Source: an uncultured Micrococcaceae bacterium (lineage in GTDB: Bacteria; Actinomycetota; Actinomycetes; Actinomycetales; Micrococcaceae). From it: DNA of 25,525 nt. Positions 1-8,395 of the stretch are shown here, piece after piece. The translations under genes were made by a program, and so were the position numbers. The stretch spans positions 1 through 25,525 of the forward strand of contig CALBOC010000253.1 of NCBI GenBank assembly GCA_937896705.1, given 5' to 3'. A model generated the notes under the pieces. It saw only the letters and a list, made by a program, of their open reading frames with translations, was not told the DNA's origin and ran no database searches. The first letter of the stretch is position 1. Each line of letters begins with the position of its first letter.

Positions 1-14
1 TTCGGAGGCCTTGC

Positions 15-1235
15 ATGGGTTCATCTTTTAAGCACGATCCCGCTCGTCGGCTTCGGCTCGTGGGAGTCGCTGACAGCGCAGACGAGCTCGTCCTGTCGAA
101 TGGTGACGGGGAAGAGTTCTATTTGCCGATCACCGATGCGTTACGCAATGCCGCAACTCGTCCAATTGGTCGTCCCTCGGCCGCGGCTGCCGACGAAGCC
201 GCCAAGGAGCTCTCACCGCGTGAAATCCAGGCTATGTTGCGTGCGGGAATTACGGTGGACCAACTTGCCGAACGGTTCGACACCGAGCGCGCCAGCCTCG
301 AAGTGTATGCCACCCCCATCATTGCCGAACGGGATTGGATTGCGCGCCAAGCACAGGAATTAGAGGTCGCCGCTCCGCAACTTGGCAATCAAGCATACGA
401 GGCGGTCTTCGGAGATGAACCGGCACTGTTAGGTGAGATGGTCAATCACCGGTTAGAGGTGATGGGTCTGGACCCGACCACGGTACGGTGGGACGCATGG
501 CGCGAAGAGAATTCCGATGTCTGGACGATCTCCGCCCATTTCTCGGTCGAAGGACTGGGAGATTTATCCATCGGTGATCCTCCTCCGGCCCTGTGGAGTT
601 ATAAACAACAATCGAAACATCTTGAAAACTCGAATCGCTGGGCTCAGGTACTGAGCGAATTTGGACCAGCCGACTCTCCTGTGACGTCAACCTCCCCGCG
701 AAGTTTTCTTTCCTCGGTGACCGACGCACCATTTGATGTTGAATCCGAGACTGACCGTTCGTCGCGAGTGCCCTATCAGCCCAATGAGTCGCATGAAGAG
801 TTGCTCGATGTACTGCACGCGCGTCGCGGTCAACGACTCGGAGTAGATGAAGAATCTGATGATGAGTTAGCGGCGATGATCACCCGCGATGAAGAACCAA
901 ATCTTCCTCAACGACCCAAGCTTGTGATCTCAGATGACACGATCAACGAAACTGCTGAGCAGCCGGAACCCGTCAATGTCACGACCGAAGGCGAGGTCGC
1001 ATGGTCAGATGATGAAGCCGATGATCCAGCTGACGGGAACGGGCGAGAAGTCGTAGCCGGTGAAGTATCTCCGACTGACCACGAGGCTGACAGCGATCAG
1101 CCAGTTGAAGAGTCGGAGGACGCGTCAGACGCCACCGAGGCAGAGAAAAAGTCAGAGCAATCGAACCGGACGAGAAAACGGCCAACGGTCCCCAGTTGGG
1201 ACGAGATTATCTTCGGTACTCGAAAAGATAAATAG
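15..1235 (+). CDS. sepH: Septation protein SepH (DUF3071 family)
   Basis: 406 residues. SepH is a cytoplasmic cell-division factor of Actinobacteria; in Streptomyces and mycobacteria it binds FtsZ and stimulates its assembly. The N-terminal conserved domain spans about residues 10-120, beginning with the RLRLVGVADSADELVL strand region. It holds a helix-turn-helix-like stretch at about 66-100 (LSPREIQAMLRAGITVDQLA). A long acidic, probably disordered segment covers about 240-385. The extreme C-terminus is basic and carries the family motif RPTVPSWDEIIFGT. The ATG at 15 follows GGAGG at 4-8 with good spacing. The gene is at the window edge, so its promoter is not visible. It converges on the phosphatase-like gene, leaving a 26-bp gap. 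The family assignment is secure; function in this organism is by homology. Confidence 0.9.
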   Translation: MGSSFKHDPARRLRLVGVADSADELVLSNGDGEEFYLPITDALRNAATRPIGRPSAAAADEAAKELSPREIQAMLRAGITVDQLAERFDTERASLEVYATPIIAERDWIARQAQELEVAAPQLGNQAYEAVFGDEPALLGEMVNHRLEVMGLDPTTVRWDAWREENSDVWTISAHFSVEGLGDLSIGDPPPALWSYKQQSKHLENSNRWAQVLSEFGPADSPVTSTSPRSFLSSVTDAPFDVESETDRSSRVPYQPNESHEELLDVLHARRGQRLGVDEESDDELAAMITRDEEPNLPQRPKLVISDDTINETAEQPEPVNVTTEGEVAWSDDEADDPADGNGREVVAGEVSPTDHEADSDQPVEESEDASDATEAEKKSEQSNRTRKRPTVPSWDEIIFGTRKDK

Positions 1236-1250
1236 GACGCCCCTGCAACC

Positions 1251-1262
1251 AGGCTCGAGCCT
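1251..1262. repeat. 12-bp perfect palindrome between convergent genes
   Basis: AGGCTCGAGCCT lies between the stop of sepH and the stop of the convergent phosphatase gene, overlapping the latter by one base. As RNA it could form only a 4-bp stem with a TCGA loop and has no T-tract, so it is a poor intrinsic terminator. No other terminator is visible in this gap. Confidence 0.35.
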
Positions 1263-2437
1263 TACACCTCGGGTATCCGGATAAGCAACCAGGGGATGCG
1301 TACCTCAGCCGGTGTTGGCGCACCATGATGTCCGACCATGGCGAAGCTCTGGGGTGCGGCACGTCGACTGTCATAGAGTGCAATCGGTTCGAAACCGGTT
1401 ACTAGGACATCACCGATTCGCGGATGTACTCTGCCGTTCACGTTTCCAAACCAGCCGGCTTCCACCGCCTGTTGGCGGGTCACCACCCAGGCTCGATCTC
1501 CAAATCGTCGTTGCCATGCCGCGATGGTCTGCTCGCGCTGTTGCTCGGTGGCGTTGGGTTCAAAATGCAGCTGCACCATCCGTGGTTCGCCTGCGGTGTG
1601 AGCAATATGACCCACTAATTCCTCGTCGTGACCGAAGTCGATCCGGTCTTCCTCGTGCACAGTAATCATGCCGTGGTCGCCAGTCACAGCAGCTAACGTA
1701 CCCTCGGGCAGTTTTCGTACCAACCGCCGGGCCTGAGCATCCAGCTCTTCCAATACTTCTAGCCACTCAGCAGACCCCGGCCCGTATTGGTGGCCTACCC
1801 GATCTAGCTCGTTGGCATATAAGTAAATCAAGGCTCCGGGGCGCTGGGCTTCGTAGGCCGCTTGATTGAACCGGGCGGTGAGCGTGTCGGGACCGATGAA
1901 GCGGGGACCTTGCAGGGCGGCCCGTGTCAGCGCGGAATCTTCAAAAGCCGGCAACGAGACCGTAATCGGTTCGATATTGTGAACCCCGACCAACCGCTGT
2001 TCGTTGAGCTGCTGGAAGATCGTCGGGGCCGGCTGCCACGTTTCTGGATCAGTGCGTTCATCCCAGCCTCCCAGCTGATTGATGACGGTATCCCGGTGTG
2101 GATCGTAGACATCGTATCCAACCAGCCCGTGTTCACCCGGTGGCAAACCAGTGCCGAGGGATGACAGCGCCGCCGCTGTGGTTGACGGATAAATCGTGGA
2201 AAGTTCGGTTTGAGCGTCGGTCTGTTGCTTCAACACATGCCGAAGAAACGGCGCATGCGCCGAATACTGTTCAAGCTGCTCAAGTCCTAGACCGTCTACG
2301 AGCAGCAGGATCGCTGATCGTGCACTCGGTAGCTGCAGTGTGTTTGGGAGCGCTGCGCCGAGACTGGCAGCCAGCGAGGGAAGAACATGGGTGAGGTTGC
2401 GCTGCGCGTTGAACCCGGCCGGCAAAGACCTAGTCAT
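1262..2437 (-). CDS. Alkaline-phosphatase-superfamily phosphodiesterase/nucleotide pyrophosphatase-like protein
   Basis: 391 residues. It belongs to the metal-dependent phosphodiesterase/nucleotide pyrophosphatase branch (PF01663-like) of the alkaline phosphatase superfamily. Visible metal and catalytic motifs are LLLVDGLG (Asp48), the nucleophile motif PSTTAAAL (Thr86/87), ELDRVGHQYG (Asp211, His216), VTGDHGM (Asp254, His255) and VGHHGAPTPAE (His370/371). These are the usual two-metal ligands and nucleophile, so the enzyme is probably active. The substrate cannot be read from the sequence. No signal peptide or membrane segment is seen, so it is predicted cytoplasmic. Its ATG overlaps the stop of the upstream DUF5998 gene as ATGA, suggesting translational coupling. 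It is the last gene of the minus-strand unit that starts at 5793. Confidence 0.85.
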   Translation of the reverse strand: MTRSLPAGFNAQRNLTHVLPSLAASLGAALPNTLQLPSARSAILLLVDGLGLEQLEQYSAHAPFLRHVLKQQTDAQTELSTIYPSTTAAALSSLGTGLPPGEHGLVGYDVYDPHRDTVINQLGGWDERTDPETWQPAPTIFQQLNEQRLVGVHNIEPITVSLPAFEDSALTRAALQGPRFIGPDTLTARFNQAAYEAQRPGALIYLYANELDRVGHQYGPGSAEWLEVLEELDAQARRLVRKLPEGTLAAVTGDHGMITVHEEDRIDFGHDEELVGHIAHTAGEPRMVQLHFEPNATEQQREQTIAAWQRRFGDRAWVVTRQQAVEAGWFGNVNGRVHPRIGDVLVTGFEPIALYDSRRAAPQSFAMVGHHGAPTPAEVRIPWLLIRIPEV

Positions 2438-3021
2438 GATGCGTTATCTAAGATCGCGTCTCGGAGTCTGCGACTAAAGGCCAGCGCCTTATCGACCGCT
2501 TGCTGCCCGTCGGCTTTCCCTGCGATCCGCAGGACTAAGTCTTCAGCGACTCGGGTACCCATGTACCCATGGTCGGCATCGCAGTCGGGGTCATCACACA
2601 GATTCGGGACGAATTCTAACCTGGCCCCGCCGGCCCAGCTCAACACGAGCGTGACTTCTGATGGCGGCTGTCCGGGTTGATACTCCTGCGGGTGGTCATA
2701 CCCTGTGGTCACCACACACGAGCCGATTTTGGAAAGTGGGATGATCTCGGTGGCCACTGATGCCCGTGCAGCTCCTTCGTCAAGCTCGTCCTCCAGGTCG
2801 TTGAGGTGCAACGCCGCCAGCACATTACCTTGGGCGAGGACTAAAACCGTGATGTGTCGATGCAAGTCGTCATAACCGAAGTGCGTTTCAACGTGCACAT
2901 AGTGGCTTAGGATTTCACGCTCGCCAAGCTGTTGGCCCATCACATTGGCCACAAGTTGGGGGTAGAATCCTGCGCGCTGGATGTCCTGCGCCAAGTCTGT
3001 TGGCAATACGGGGTAGGGCAT
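2434..3021 (-). CDS. DUF5998 family protein, function unknown
   Basis: 195 residues, close to full family length. This actinobacterial family has no established biochemical role and is sometimes mislabelled phosphodiesterase. Recognisable features are the N-terminal IQRAGFYPQLVANV segment, the central YVHVETHFG stretch, an acidic LNDLEDELDEG helix and the signature LCDDPDCDADHGYMGT at about residues 151-166. The last has a C-x4-C-x3-H arrangement that could bind metal, which is my inference. No transmembrane helix or signal peptide is seen. The gene overlaps the downstream phosphatase gene by 4 bp (ATGA), implying co-translation. It starts 27 bp after the stop of the acyltransferase/synthetase gene. 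Only a distant GAGGA precedes the ATG. Confidence 0.82.
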   Translation of the reverse strand: MPYPVLPTDLAQDIQRAGFYPQLVANVMGQQLGEREILSHYVHVETHFGYDDLHRHITVLVLAQGNVLAALHLNDLEDELDEGAARASVATEIIPLSKIGSCVVTTGYDHPQEYQPGQPPSEVTLVLSWAGGARLEFVPNLCDDPDCDADHGYMGTRVAEDLVLRIAGKADGQQAVDKALAFSRRLRDAILDNAS

Positions 3022-3048
3022 GAGAATGTGTTTCGTCCTCTAGGATTA

Positions 3049-5793
3049 TTACGTCAGTAGTGCCCGACGAGCGGAGTCGGTGCGGATCGCGGCATTTGCT
3101 ATATAGATTTCGGCTTTCAAGACGGTGGTAGCACCCGGTGCGGCAAGCAATGGGTTGAACCGGAGTCTGGCGACCTGCGGTAGATCGTCTTTGAGTTGTG
3201 AAACTCTGGCTACCAGATCTTTCACTCCTTCGACATCCACCGCGGGAATATCGCCGTATCCAAAGAGTTTAGCCGATGCACGCGGGGTGTGAAGGAGCCG
3301 ATCTAAGTCTTGGTCCGATAGTGGCGGGACCACGTGGACCCAATCGTCTAACAGTTCGACAGCATCACCCGAGATGCCAAAGGAAATGACCGGTCCAACA
3401 AGCGGATCTTCTACGGCTGCCACGATACATCCCTGACCTGTGGGTGCCATAGCTTGGATTTCAATAGAGGGCGAACCATACGGGGCCAGTACCTCCCGCA
3501 TCGACTCGATATTGGCACGTAGTGCTTGCGGAGTATCAATATTGAGACGCACTCCCCCGAGGTCGAGACGGTGGCGTAGAACGGTATTGTCGGCTTTCAG
3601 GGCCACGGGGTAGCCAAATTCTTCGGCGTATTCCAGGGCTTCATCGATGGTCTGAAAGCGTCGCGAGGGCAAGACCTTGATCCCATAGCACGCAAGGAGC
3701 TCATCAGTTTGGTTGCGCGTGAGCTTCACCAGCTCCGTGCCGGTGGCGTTTTCGGTCCATTCATCCACGAGCCGTTCAGCTTTATACCGATCAATATCTT
3801 CATATTCGATGGCAATCCCCTGCTCAGCATCACGCCATGCGCGGTACTGAACGAGTTCGGATAACACCCAGACGGCCTGTTCCATAGAGGCGAAGATCGG
3901 CAGCCCACGCTGTTGCGGTTCCACTACATCCGGGTCAGCATCAGGCTGCCGTTCGCGCAACTGGCCTTGCCCCGCAATAGTGGTCGGATTGAAAGTATTT
4001 TCCAATACTGCGGTAAAGGATGCCAACACCGTAATCGAGCTGTCATCTACCACGTCATTGATAGCTTGCGCCATGCGTGCCGCGTCACCTTCGTGCTGCT
4101 GCATCCCGGGTTGCAGCACGACGATGATCGCATCGGTTTGGCCGGCTTGCATCGCGGTACGGATGGCACCGGTGATGGATTCGATGGCGTCGTCGAGCGA
4201 ATGCTGGGCATCGGGCACCGGAATATCCTGGACGTCGACAATTTCTAATCCGGCGCTTCGGGCATTTTCGACGGTCAATCGGTTCAATGCCGGGGCATTG
4301 CCAAGCACGGTGACTCGAGGTCCAGCGGGCACGGGTTGGCAGGCCAAAACCTGCAGGATGTCCATCAGCGCCGCATAACTATCGGTTTCGATGGCACCCG
4401 ATTGGCGCAGCATCGATGGGACCGTGCCGTGCGGGGCTTCGGTGGTGCGCGTCGAGTGCCCCGGTGGGATCCGCCGCCCCATCCCGTGCGAGCGCGAGAC
4501 GACGACGGGTTTCTTTCGGGCGAGTCGGCGGACGATTCGGGAGAATTTTCGGGGGTTACCAAATGATTCTAGATACAGTCCGACCGCGCTGGTATTGACG
4601 TCATCTTCCAGATATTGCATCGCGTCGTTACCAGAGACGTCGGCGCGGTTTCCTGCATTGATGACTGATGAAATGCCGATGCCACGTTGTTGAGCTGCGG
4701 TGAACAGCATCGCTCCAACGGCAGCTGACTGGGAGAACAACCCGATTGAACCGCGTTGGGGCAACAGTGGAGATACCGAAGCGTTGAGACTGACCTGCGG
4801 ATCGGTATTGATAATGCCAGCAGAGGCTGGACCAATGACCCGCATGCCGTGGCTGCGCGCGACCCGCACCAGACGACGTTGTTCAGCCAGGCCCTCTTCG
4901 CCGGTAAACCCATCAGTGACGATGAGCAGTCCTTTGACCCCGTGCTCGGCACAGTCTTGGACCACGGCGGGAAGCTCCTCATACGGCACCGCGACGACGG
5001 CAAGCTCGACTTCCTGCGGGACTTCAGCCAGTGAAGTGCGAGAAATCATGCCGGCGACTTCCAAAGCATCTTTGTTGATGCCATAAACCGGTCCGGTAAA
5101 ACCGCCTTCGATGATGTTTTCAATCAGCGCGAAGCCGACGGAACCCCACTGGCGCGATGCGCCAATGACCGCAATGGACTCGGGGCGGAGCAGTTCAGCG
5201 ATTGATTGGGCTTCAGCGCGGTGCTCGCGCGCTTCCATGACAGCGCGCACTCGGGCCGTGGGGTCGATGGGAAATTCCACCAATATGACGCCGTCTTCAA
5301 ATGAGCGTGACGTTTCGAAGCCCGCTGCTTGAAAGACCTTGAGCATTTTGCGGTTCTCGGGCAACACTTCGGCGGTAAAGGTGCGCAAACCATTTTCCCG
5401 GCCCGCTGCCGCGAGGTGTTCTATCAGGATGGACCCCAGACCACGACCTTGATGAGCGTCAGCAATATTGAACGCCACCTCGGCTTCGGTTGCATTACCA
5501 AGCCGGTCGTAGCGGCCGATACCCATCAGTTCGTCACCTAGGAGAATGACAAATGCCACCCGATCGACGTAATCGACCACGGTGAACCGCTCCAGCTCTT
5601 TGGCTGACAGCTGGGATTTGTACGTGAAGTAGCGAAAGTAGATAGAATCTTGAGATTGACCCTGGTGCATCTGTTGTAATGCGTCGGCATCGTCTGGCGA
5701 AACCGGGCGCAGTCGTGCTGTCGCACCATCGCGCAGCAGCACATCGGCTTCCCAGTGAGCCGGATATGGGCGTTTGGTTTTCTGTTCAGCCAT
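3049..5793 (-). CDS. GNAT acetyltransferase fused to ADP-forming acyl-CoA synthetase (Pat/PatZ-like protein acyltransferase)
   Basis: 914 residues. An N-terminal GNAT domain (about 15-175) has the acetyl-CoA motif HQGRGLGSILIEHL at 114-127. It is followed by a CoA-binding Rossmann domain starting at about 205 (IAVIGASRQWGSVG), succinyl-CoA-ligase-like domains (about 350-600) and a C-terminal ATP-grasp domain (about 690-905, with YPVALKADN and DLGGVRLN). His446 in GHSTRTTEAP sits near the place of the phospho-histidine of ADP-forming synthetases. Related proteins acetylate lysines of metabolic enzymes such as acetyl-CoA synthetase; here GNAT comes first, the reverse of Salmonella Pat. Protein acylation is therefore likely, but retained acyl-CoA synthesis cannot be excluded. 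It is first in a unit with DUF5998 and the phosphatase. No good Shine-Dalgarno precedes the ATG, so a leaderless or weakly led transcript is possible. Confidence 0.88.
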   Translation of the reverse strand: MAEQKTKRPYPAHWEADVLLRDGATARLRPVSPDDADALQQMHQGQSQDSIYFRYFTYKSQLSAKELERFTVVDYVDRVAFVILLGDELMGIGRYDRLGNATEAEVAFNIADAHQGRGLGSILIEHLAAAGRENGLRTFTAEVLPENRKMLKVFQAAGFETSRSFEDGVILVEFPIDPTARVRAVMEAREHRAEAQSIAELLRPESIAVIGASRQWGSVGFALIENIIEGGFTGPVYGINKDALEVAGMISRTSLAEVPQEVELAVVAVPYEELPAVVQDCAEHGVKGLLIVTDGFTGEEGLAEQRRLVRVARSHGMRVIGPASAGIINTDPQVSLNASVSPLLPQRGSIGLFSQSAAVGAMLFTAAQQRGIGISSVINAGNRADVSGNDAMQYLEDDVNTSAVGLYLESFGNPRKFSRIVRRLARKKPVVVSRSHGMGRRIPPGHSTRTTEAPHGTVPSMLRQSGAIETDSYAALMDILQVLACQPVPAGPRVTVLGNAPALNRLTVENARSAGLEIVDVQDIPVPDAQHSLDDAIESITGAIRTAMQAGQTDAIIVVLQPGMQQHEGDAARMAQAINDVVDDSSITVLASFTAVLENTFNPTTIAGQGQLRERQPDADPDVVEPQQRGLPIFASMEQAVWVLSELVQYRAWRDAEQGIAIEYEDIDRYKAERLVDEWTENATGTELVKLTRNQTDELLACYGIKVLPSRRFQTIDEALEYAEEFGYPVALKADNTVLRHRLDLGGVRLNIDTPQALRANIESMREVLAPYGSPSIEIQAMAPTGQGCIVAAVEDPLVGPVISFGISGDAVELLDDWVHVVPPLSDQDLDRLLHTPRASAKLFGYGDIPAVDVEGVKDLVARVSQLKDDLPQVARLRFNPLLAAPGATTVLKAEIYIANAAIRTDSARRALLT

Positions 5794-5798
5794 ATAAT
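5793..5798 (+). promoter_or_regulatory. Candidate -10 box for parC
   Basis: A perfect TATAAT lies 50 bp before the parC ATG, inside the first codons of the divergent acyltransferase gene. No convincing -35 box is found at 16-18 bp upstream, so this is only a candidate. It would place the start of transcription near 5805 and give a leader of about 45 nt. Confidence 0.3.
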
Positions 5799-5819
5799 CA
5801 TCTTAAGCTACAAACAGGC

Positions 5820-5832
5820 CGTGGGATCCACG
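5820..5832. repeat. Inverted repeat in the parC leader
   Basis: CGTGG-GAT-CCACG is a 5-bp inverted repeat with a 3-nt centre. It lies 16 bp before the parC ATG, in the 55-bp gap between the divergent acyltransferase gene and parC. It could be an operator half-pair or a small leader hairpin. No regulator can be assigned. Confidence 0.3.
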
Positions 5833-5848
5833 TGACGGGAAAGGTCAG

Positions 5849-8395
5849 ATGTCAAAGCGTTCAAAAAATAGGTCTTCCAGCAACTCAACGACGGCTATCG
5901 TGCCGACCGAAGATCAGAACATTATCGACATTGATGTCGCCTCCGAGATGGAACATTCCTTTTTGGAGTACGCCTATTCGGTGATCTACTCCCGTGCCTT
6001 ACCCGACGCTCGTGACGGCTTGAAACCCGTACAGCGCCGGATTCTGTACATGATGGACCAGATGGGGCTGACCCCGGAGAAGGGCCACGTCAAGTCTGCA
6101 CGTGTGGTCGGCGAGGTCATGGGTAAGCTCCACCCGCACGGCGACTCGGCGATTTATGACGCAATGGTCCGGCTTGCCCAAGATTTCAACTTGCGCCTTC
6201 CGCTCGTCGATGGACACGGCAACTTCGGTTCGGTTGATGACGGTCCGGCTGCCGCCCGCTATACCGAAGCGCGCATGGCTCCTGCAGCCGTGGCGATGAC
6301 AGCCAATCTGAACGAAGATACGGTCGATTTTGAACCTAACTACGATAATCAGATGCAGCAGCCCACCGTGCTGCCTGCTGCCTTTCCGAACCTGTTAGTC
6401 AACGGTGCTTCCGGTATTGCCGTGGGGATGGCCACCAACATGGCCCCGCACAACTTACGTGAGGTCATCAGCGCGGCGCGGCACTTGATCGATAACCCCG
6501 AAGCCGACACCAAGGCCCTGATGAAATTCGTGCCCGGCCCGGATCTGCCATCAGGCGCTCGTATTGTTGGGCTCGACGGGATCAAAGAGGCCTACGAGAC
6601 CGGGCGCGGTCGATTCACGATGCGTGCCACGGTGAAGGTCGAACAGGTTTCTGCGCGTCGAACCGGCCTGGTCGTAACCGAACTCCCCTACGGAGTTGGA
6701 CCCGAGCGCGTGATCGATCGGCTCAAAACCGCAGTGAACACCAAGAAAGTCGCCGGTATCGCTGATGTCATCGACCTAACGGACCGCAACCACGGTCTCA
6801 AACTCGTGATCGAGTTGAAGTCCGGTTTCAATCCCCAGGCGGTGTTGGCGCAGTTATATAAATACACGCCGCTGGAAGAAAACTTTGGCATCAATAACGT
6901 CACGCTTGTGGATGGTCAGCCCCAGACCCTGGGACTGAAAGCTCTGTTGTCGGTCTATGTGGAACATCGGTTGACGGTTGTTCGCCGTCGCACGACTCAC
7001 CGGTTAGGCAAACGACAAGACCGCTTGCACCTGGTCGAGGGATTGCTGCTAGCACTGGTAGATATCGATGAGGTCATCGAGATCATCCGAACCTCGGATG
7101 ATGCCGCCGCGGCTCGTGAGCGATTGATGCTGGTCTTTGATCTGACCGAAATTCAGGCCAACCATATCTTGGAGCTGCGTTTGCGACAGCTGACGAAATT
7201 TTCTCGGTTGGATTTGGAAACCGAACGCGATGAGTTACTCGCGGCCATTGCTGAGCTAGAAAAAATTCTTGGTTCTGATGCCATCTTGCGAGAGACCGTG
7301 TCGAACGAGTTGGCTGAGGTTGCTGAACAATTCGGCGATGATCGCCGCACGAAGCTGCTGAAATCCGAAGATCTCGCGCCGGCTGTCACCGCGGTTTCGT
7401 CCAAAGCCGACCGTCAGGTCGCAGCGTCTGCGCTGTTGGTCCCCGATGACCCATGTTGGGTGCTGCTGTCGGCTTCCGGTCGGCTGCTTCGCACTCAAGA
7501 CCGCACCGCCATCACGGCTGCCGGAAGACGACGTCGACACGACGTCTTCACCTCGATTGTCGCCACCACGGCTCGAGGTGAGGTCGGGGCGCTCACGGAC
7601 ACCGGTCGGATGATTCGGGTCAATGTGGTGGACATCCCTGCCGCCCAGGAACCGACCGCAACCCCAGCGATGAATGACGGAGTCAAAGCCACCGAATTTT
7701 TGACATTAGAGCGCGGCGAAGAACTTATTGCGATGGTGCCATTGAACCAAGTGCTTGCTTTGGGCACGCGCAATGGTGTGGTCAAACGAGTCCGCCACGA
7801 TGATTGGCCACTGAACCAGGACGAGTTTGAAGCCATCACACTCAAAGACGGTGACAAAGTGGTGGGAGCCAGTGTGGCAGCCCATGACGAGGATCAGCTG
7901 GTCTTTATTTCCCAATCCGGGCAACTGCTGCGCTACGCTGCCGAACTGGTGCGCCCGCAGGGACGTTCCGGCGGCGGTGTTGCCGGCATGAAACTGGTGG
8001 ATAACGATAAGGTCCTCACGTTCTCGGTGGCTCCTGCCACCCAGCTTGACGACTCGGTCGTGGTAACTATCACCCAGCCGGATCCAGACATCGCGGATGC
8101 TTCCTCAAGCGCAAAAGTCACCGCGTTGGATGAATTTGCTCCCAAGGGACGCAATACGCAGGGGCTGCGAGCGCACCGCATGCTGCGCGGCGAGACCGGT
8201 TTGGCCCTGGCTTGGGCTGGTCCACAACCATTAGCTTCGACCACCGGTGGTGTAGCCCGTGCGCTACCGCAAGACTATTCCGGCCGAGATGATTCTGGCA
8301 TCGAGTTGGACTCGGCCATTGGTGTGATCGGTCATGGCGGAACACCTGTGGCCCAAGCCGAGCAGGCAGCCGAAGGTTCCCAGTCAGCGGTTTAG
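5849..8395 (+). CDS. parC: DNA topoisomerase IV subunit A (type IIA topoisomerase breakage-reunion subunit)
   Basis: 848 residues. This is the DNA cleavage and religation subunit that partners ParE to relax and decatenate chromosomes. The winged-helix/tower domain carries [12 protein letters not shown] (58-69), [10 protein letters not shown] (95-104) and the catalytic tyrosine Tyr138 in AARYTEARM. Ser100 and Asp104 match E. coli GyrA Ser83 and Asp87, so this quinolone-determining region looks wild type. The C-terminal beta-pinwheel starts near residue 520. At the place of the gyrase-specific QRRGGKG box (about 553-564) it has [10 protein letters not shown], a degenerate form, which supports topoisomerase IV over gyrase. 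The ATG at 5849 follows a GGGAAAGG Shine-Dalgarno. The stop overlaps that of convergent cydDC by 4 bp. The partner parE is 13 kb away. Confidence 0.88.
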   Translation: MSKRSKNRSSSNSTTAIVPTEDQNIIDIDVASEMEHSFLEYAYSVIYSRALPDARDGLKPVQRRILYMMDQMGLTPEKGHVKSARVVGEVMGKLHPHGDSAIYDAMVRLAQDFNLRLPLVDGHGNFGSVDDGPAAARYTEARMAPAAVAMTANLNEDTVDFEPNYDNQMQQPTVLPAAFPNLLVNGASGIAVGMATNMAPHNLREVISAARHLIDNPEADTKALMKFVPGPDLPSGARIVGLDGIKEAYETGRGRFTMRATVKVEQVSARRTGLVVTELPYGVGPERVIDRLKTAVNTKKVAGIADVIDLTDRNHGLKLVIELKSGFNPQAVLAQLYKYTPLEENFGINNVTLVDGQPQTLGLKALLSVYVEHRLTVVRRRTTHRLGKRQDRLHLVEGLLLALVDIDEVIEIIRTSDDAAAARERLMLVFDLTEIQANHILELRLRQLTKFSRLDLETERDELLAAIAELEKILGSDAILRETVSNELAEVAEQFGDDRRTKLLKSEDLAPAVTAVSSKADRQVAASALLVPDDPCWVLLSASGRLLRTQDRTAITAAGRRRRHDVFTSIVATTARGEVGALTDTGRMIRVNVVDIPAAQEPTATPAMNDGVKATEFLTLERGEELIAMVPLNQVLALGTRNGVVKRVRHDDWPLNQDEFEAITLKDGDKVVGASVAAHDEDQLVFISQSGQLLRYAAELVRPQGRSGGGVAGMKLVDNDKVLTFSVAPATQLDDSVVVTITQPDPDIADASSSAKVTALDEFAPKGRNTQGLRAHRMLRGETGLALAWAGPQPLASTTGGVARALPQDYSGRDDSGIELDSAIGVIGHGGTPVAQAEQAAEGSQSAV

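Noticed and set aside
1251..1262. Intrinsic terminator between sepH and the phosphatase gene
   Set aside because: The palindrome allows only a 4-bp stem and no T-tract follows.
4391..5086. Several plus-strand open frames of 60-130 codons
   Set aside because: They lie antisense within the acyltransferase/synthetase gene, lack ribosome sites and have no recognisable domains.
5849..8395. Gyrase subunit A as identity of the ParC-like gene
   Set aside because: The GyrA box is degenerate, the gene is not paired with gyrB near dnaA features, and a ParE-type partner lies in the same window.
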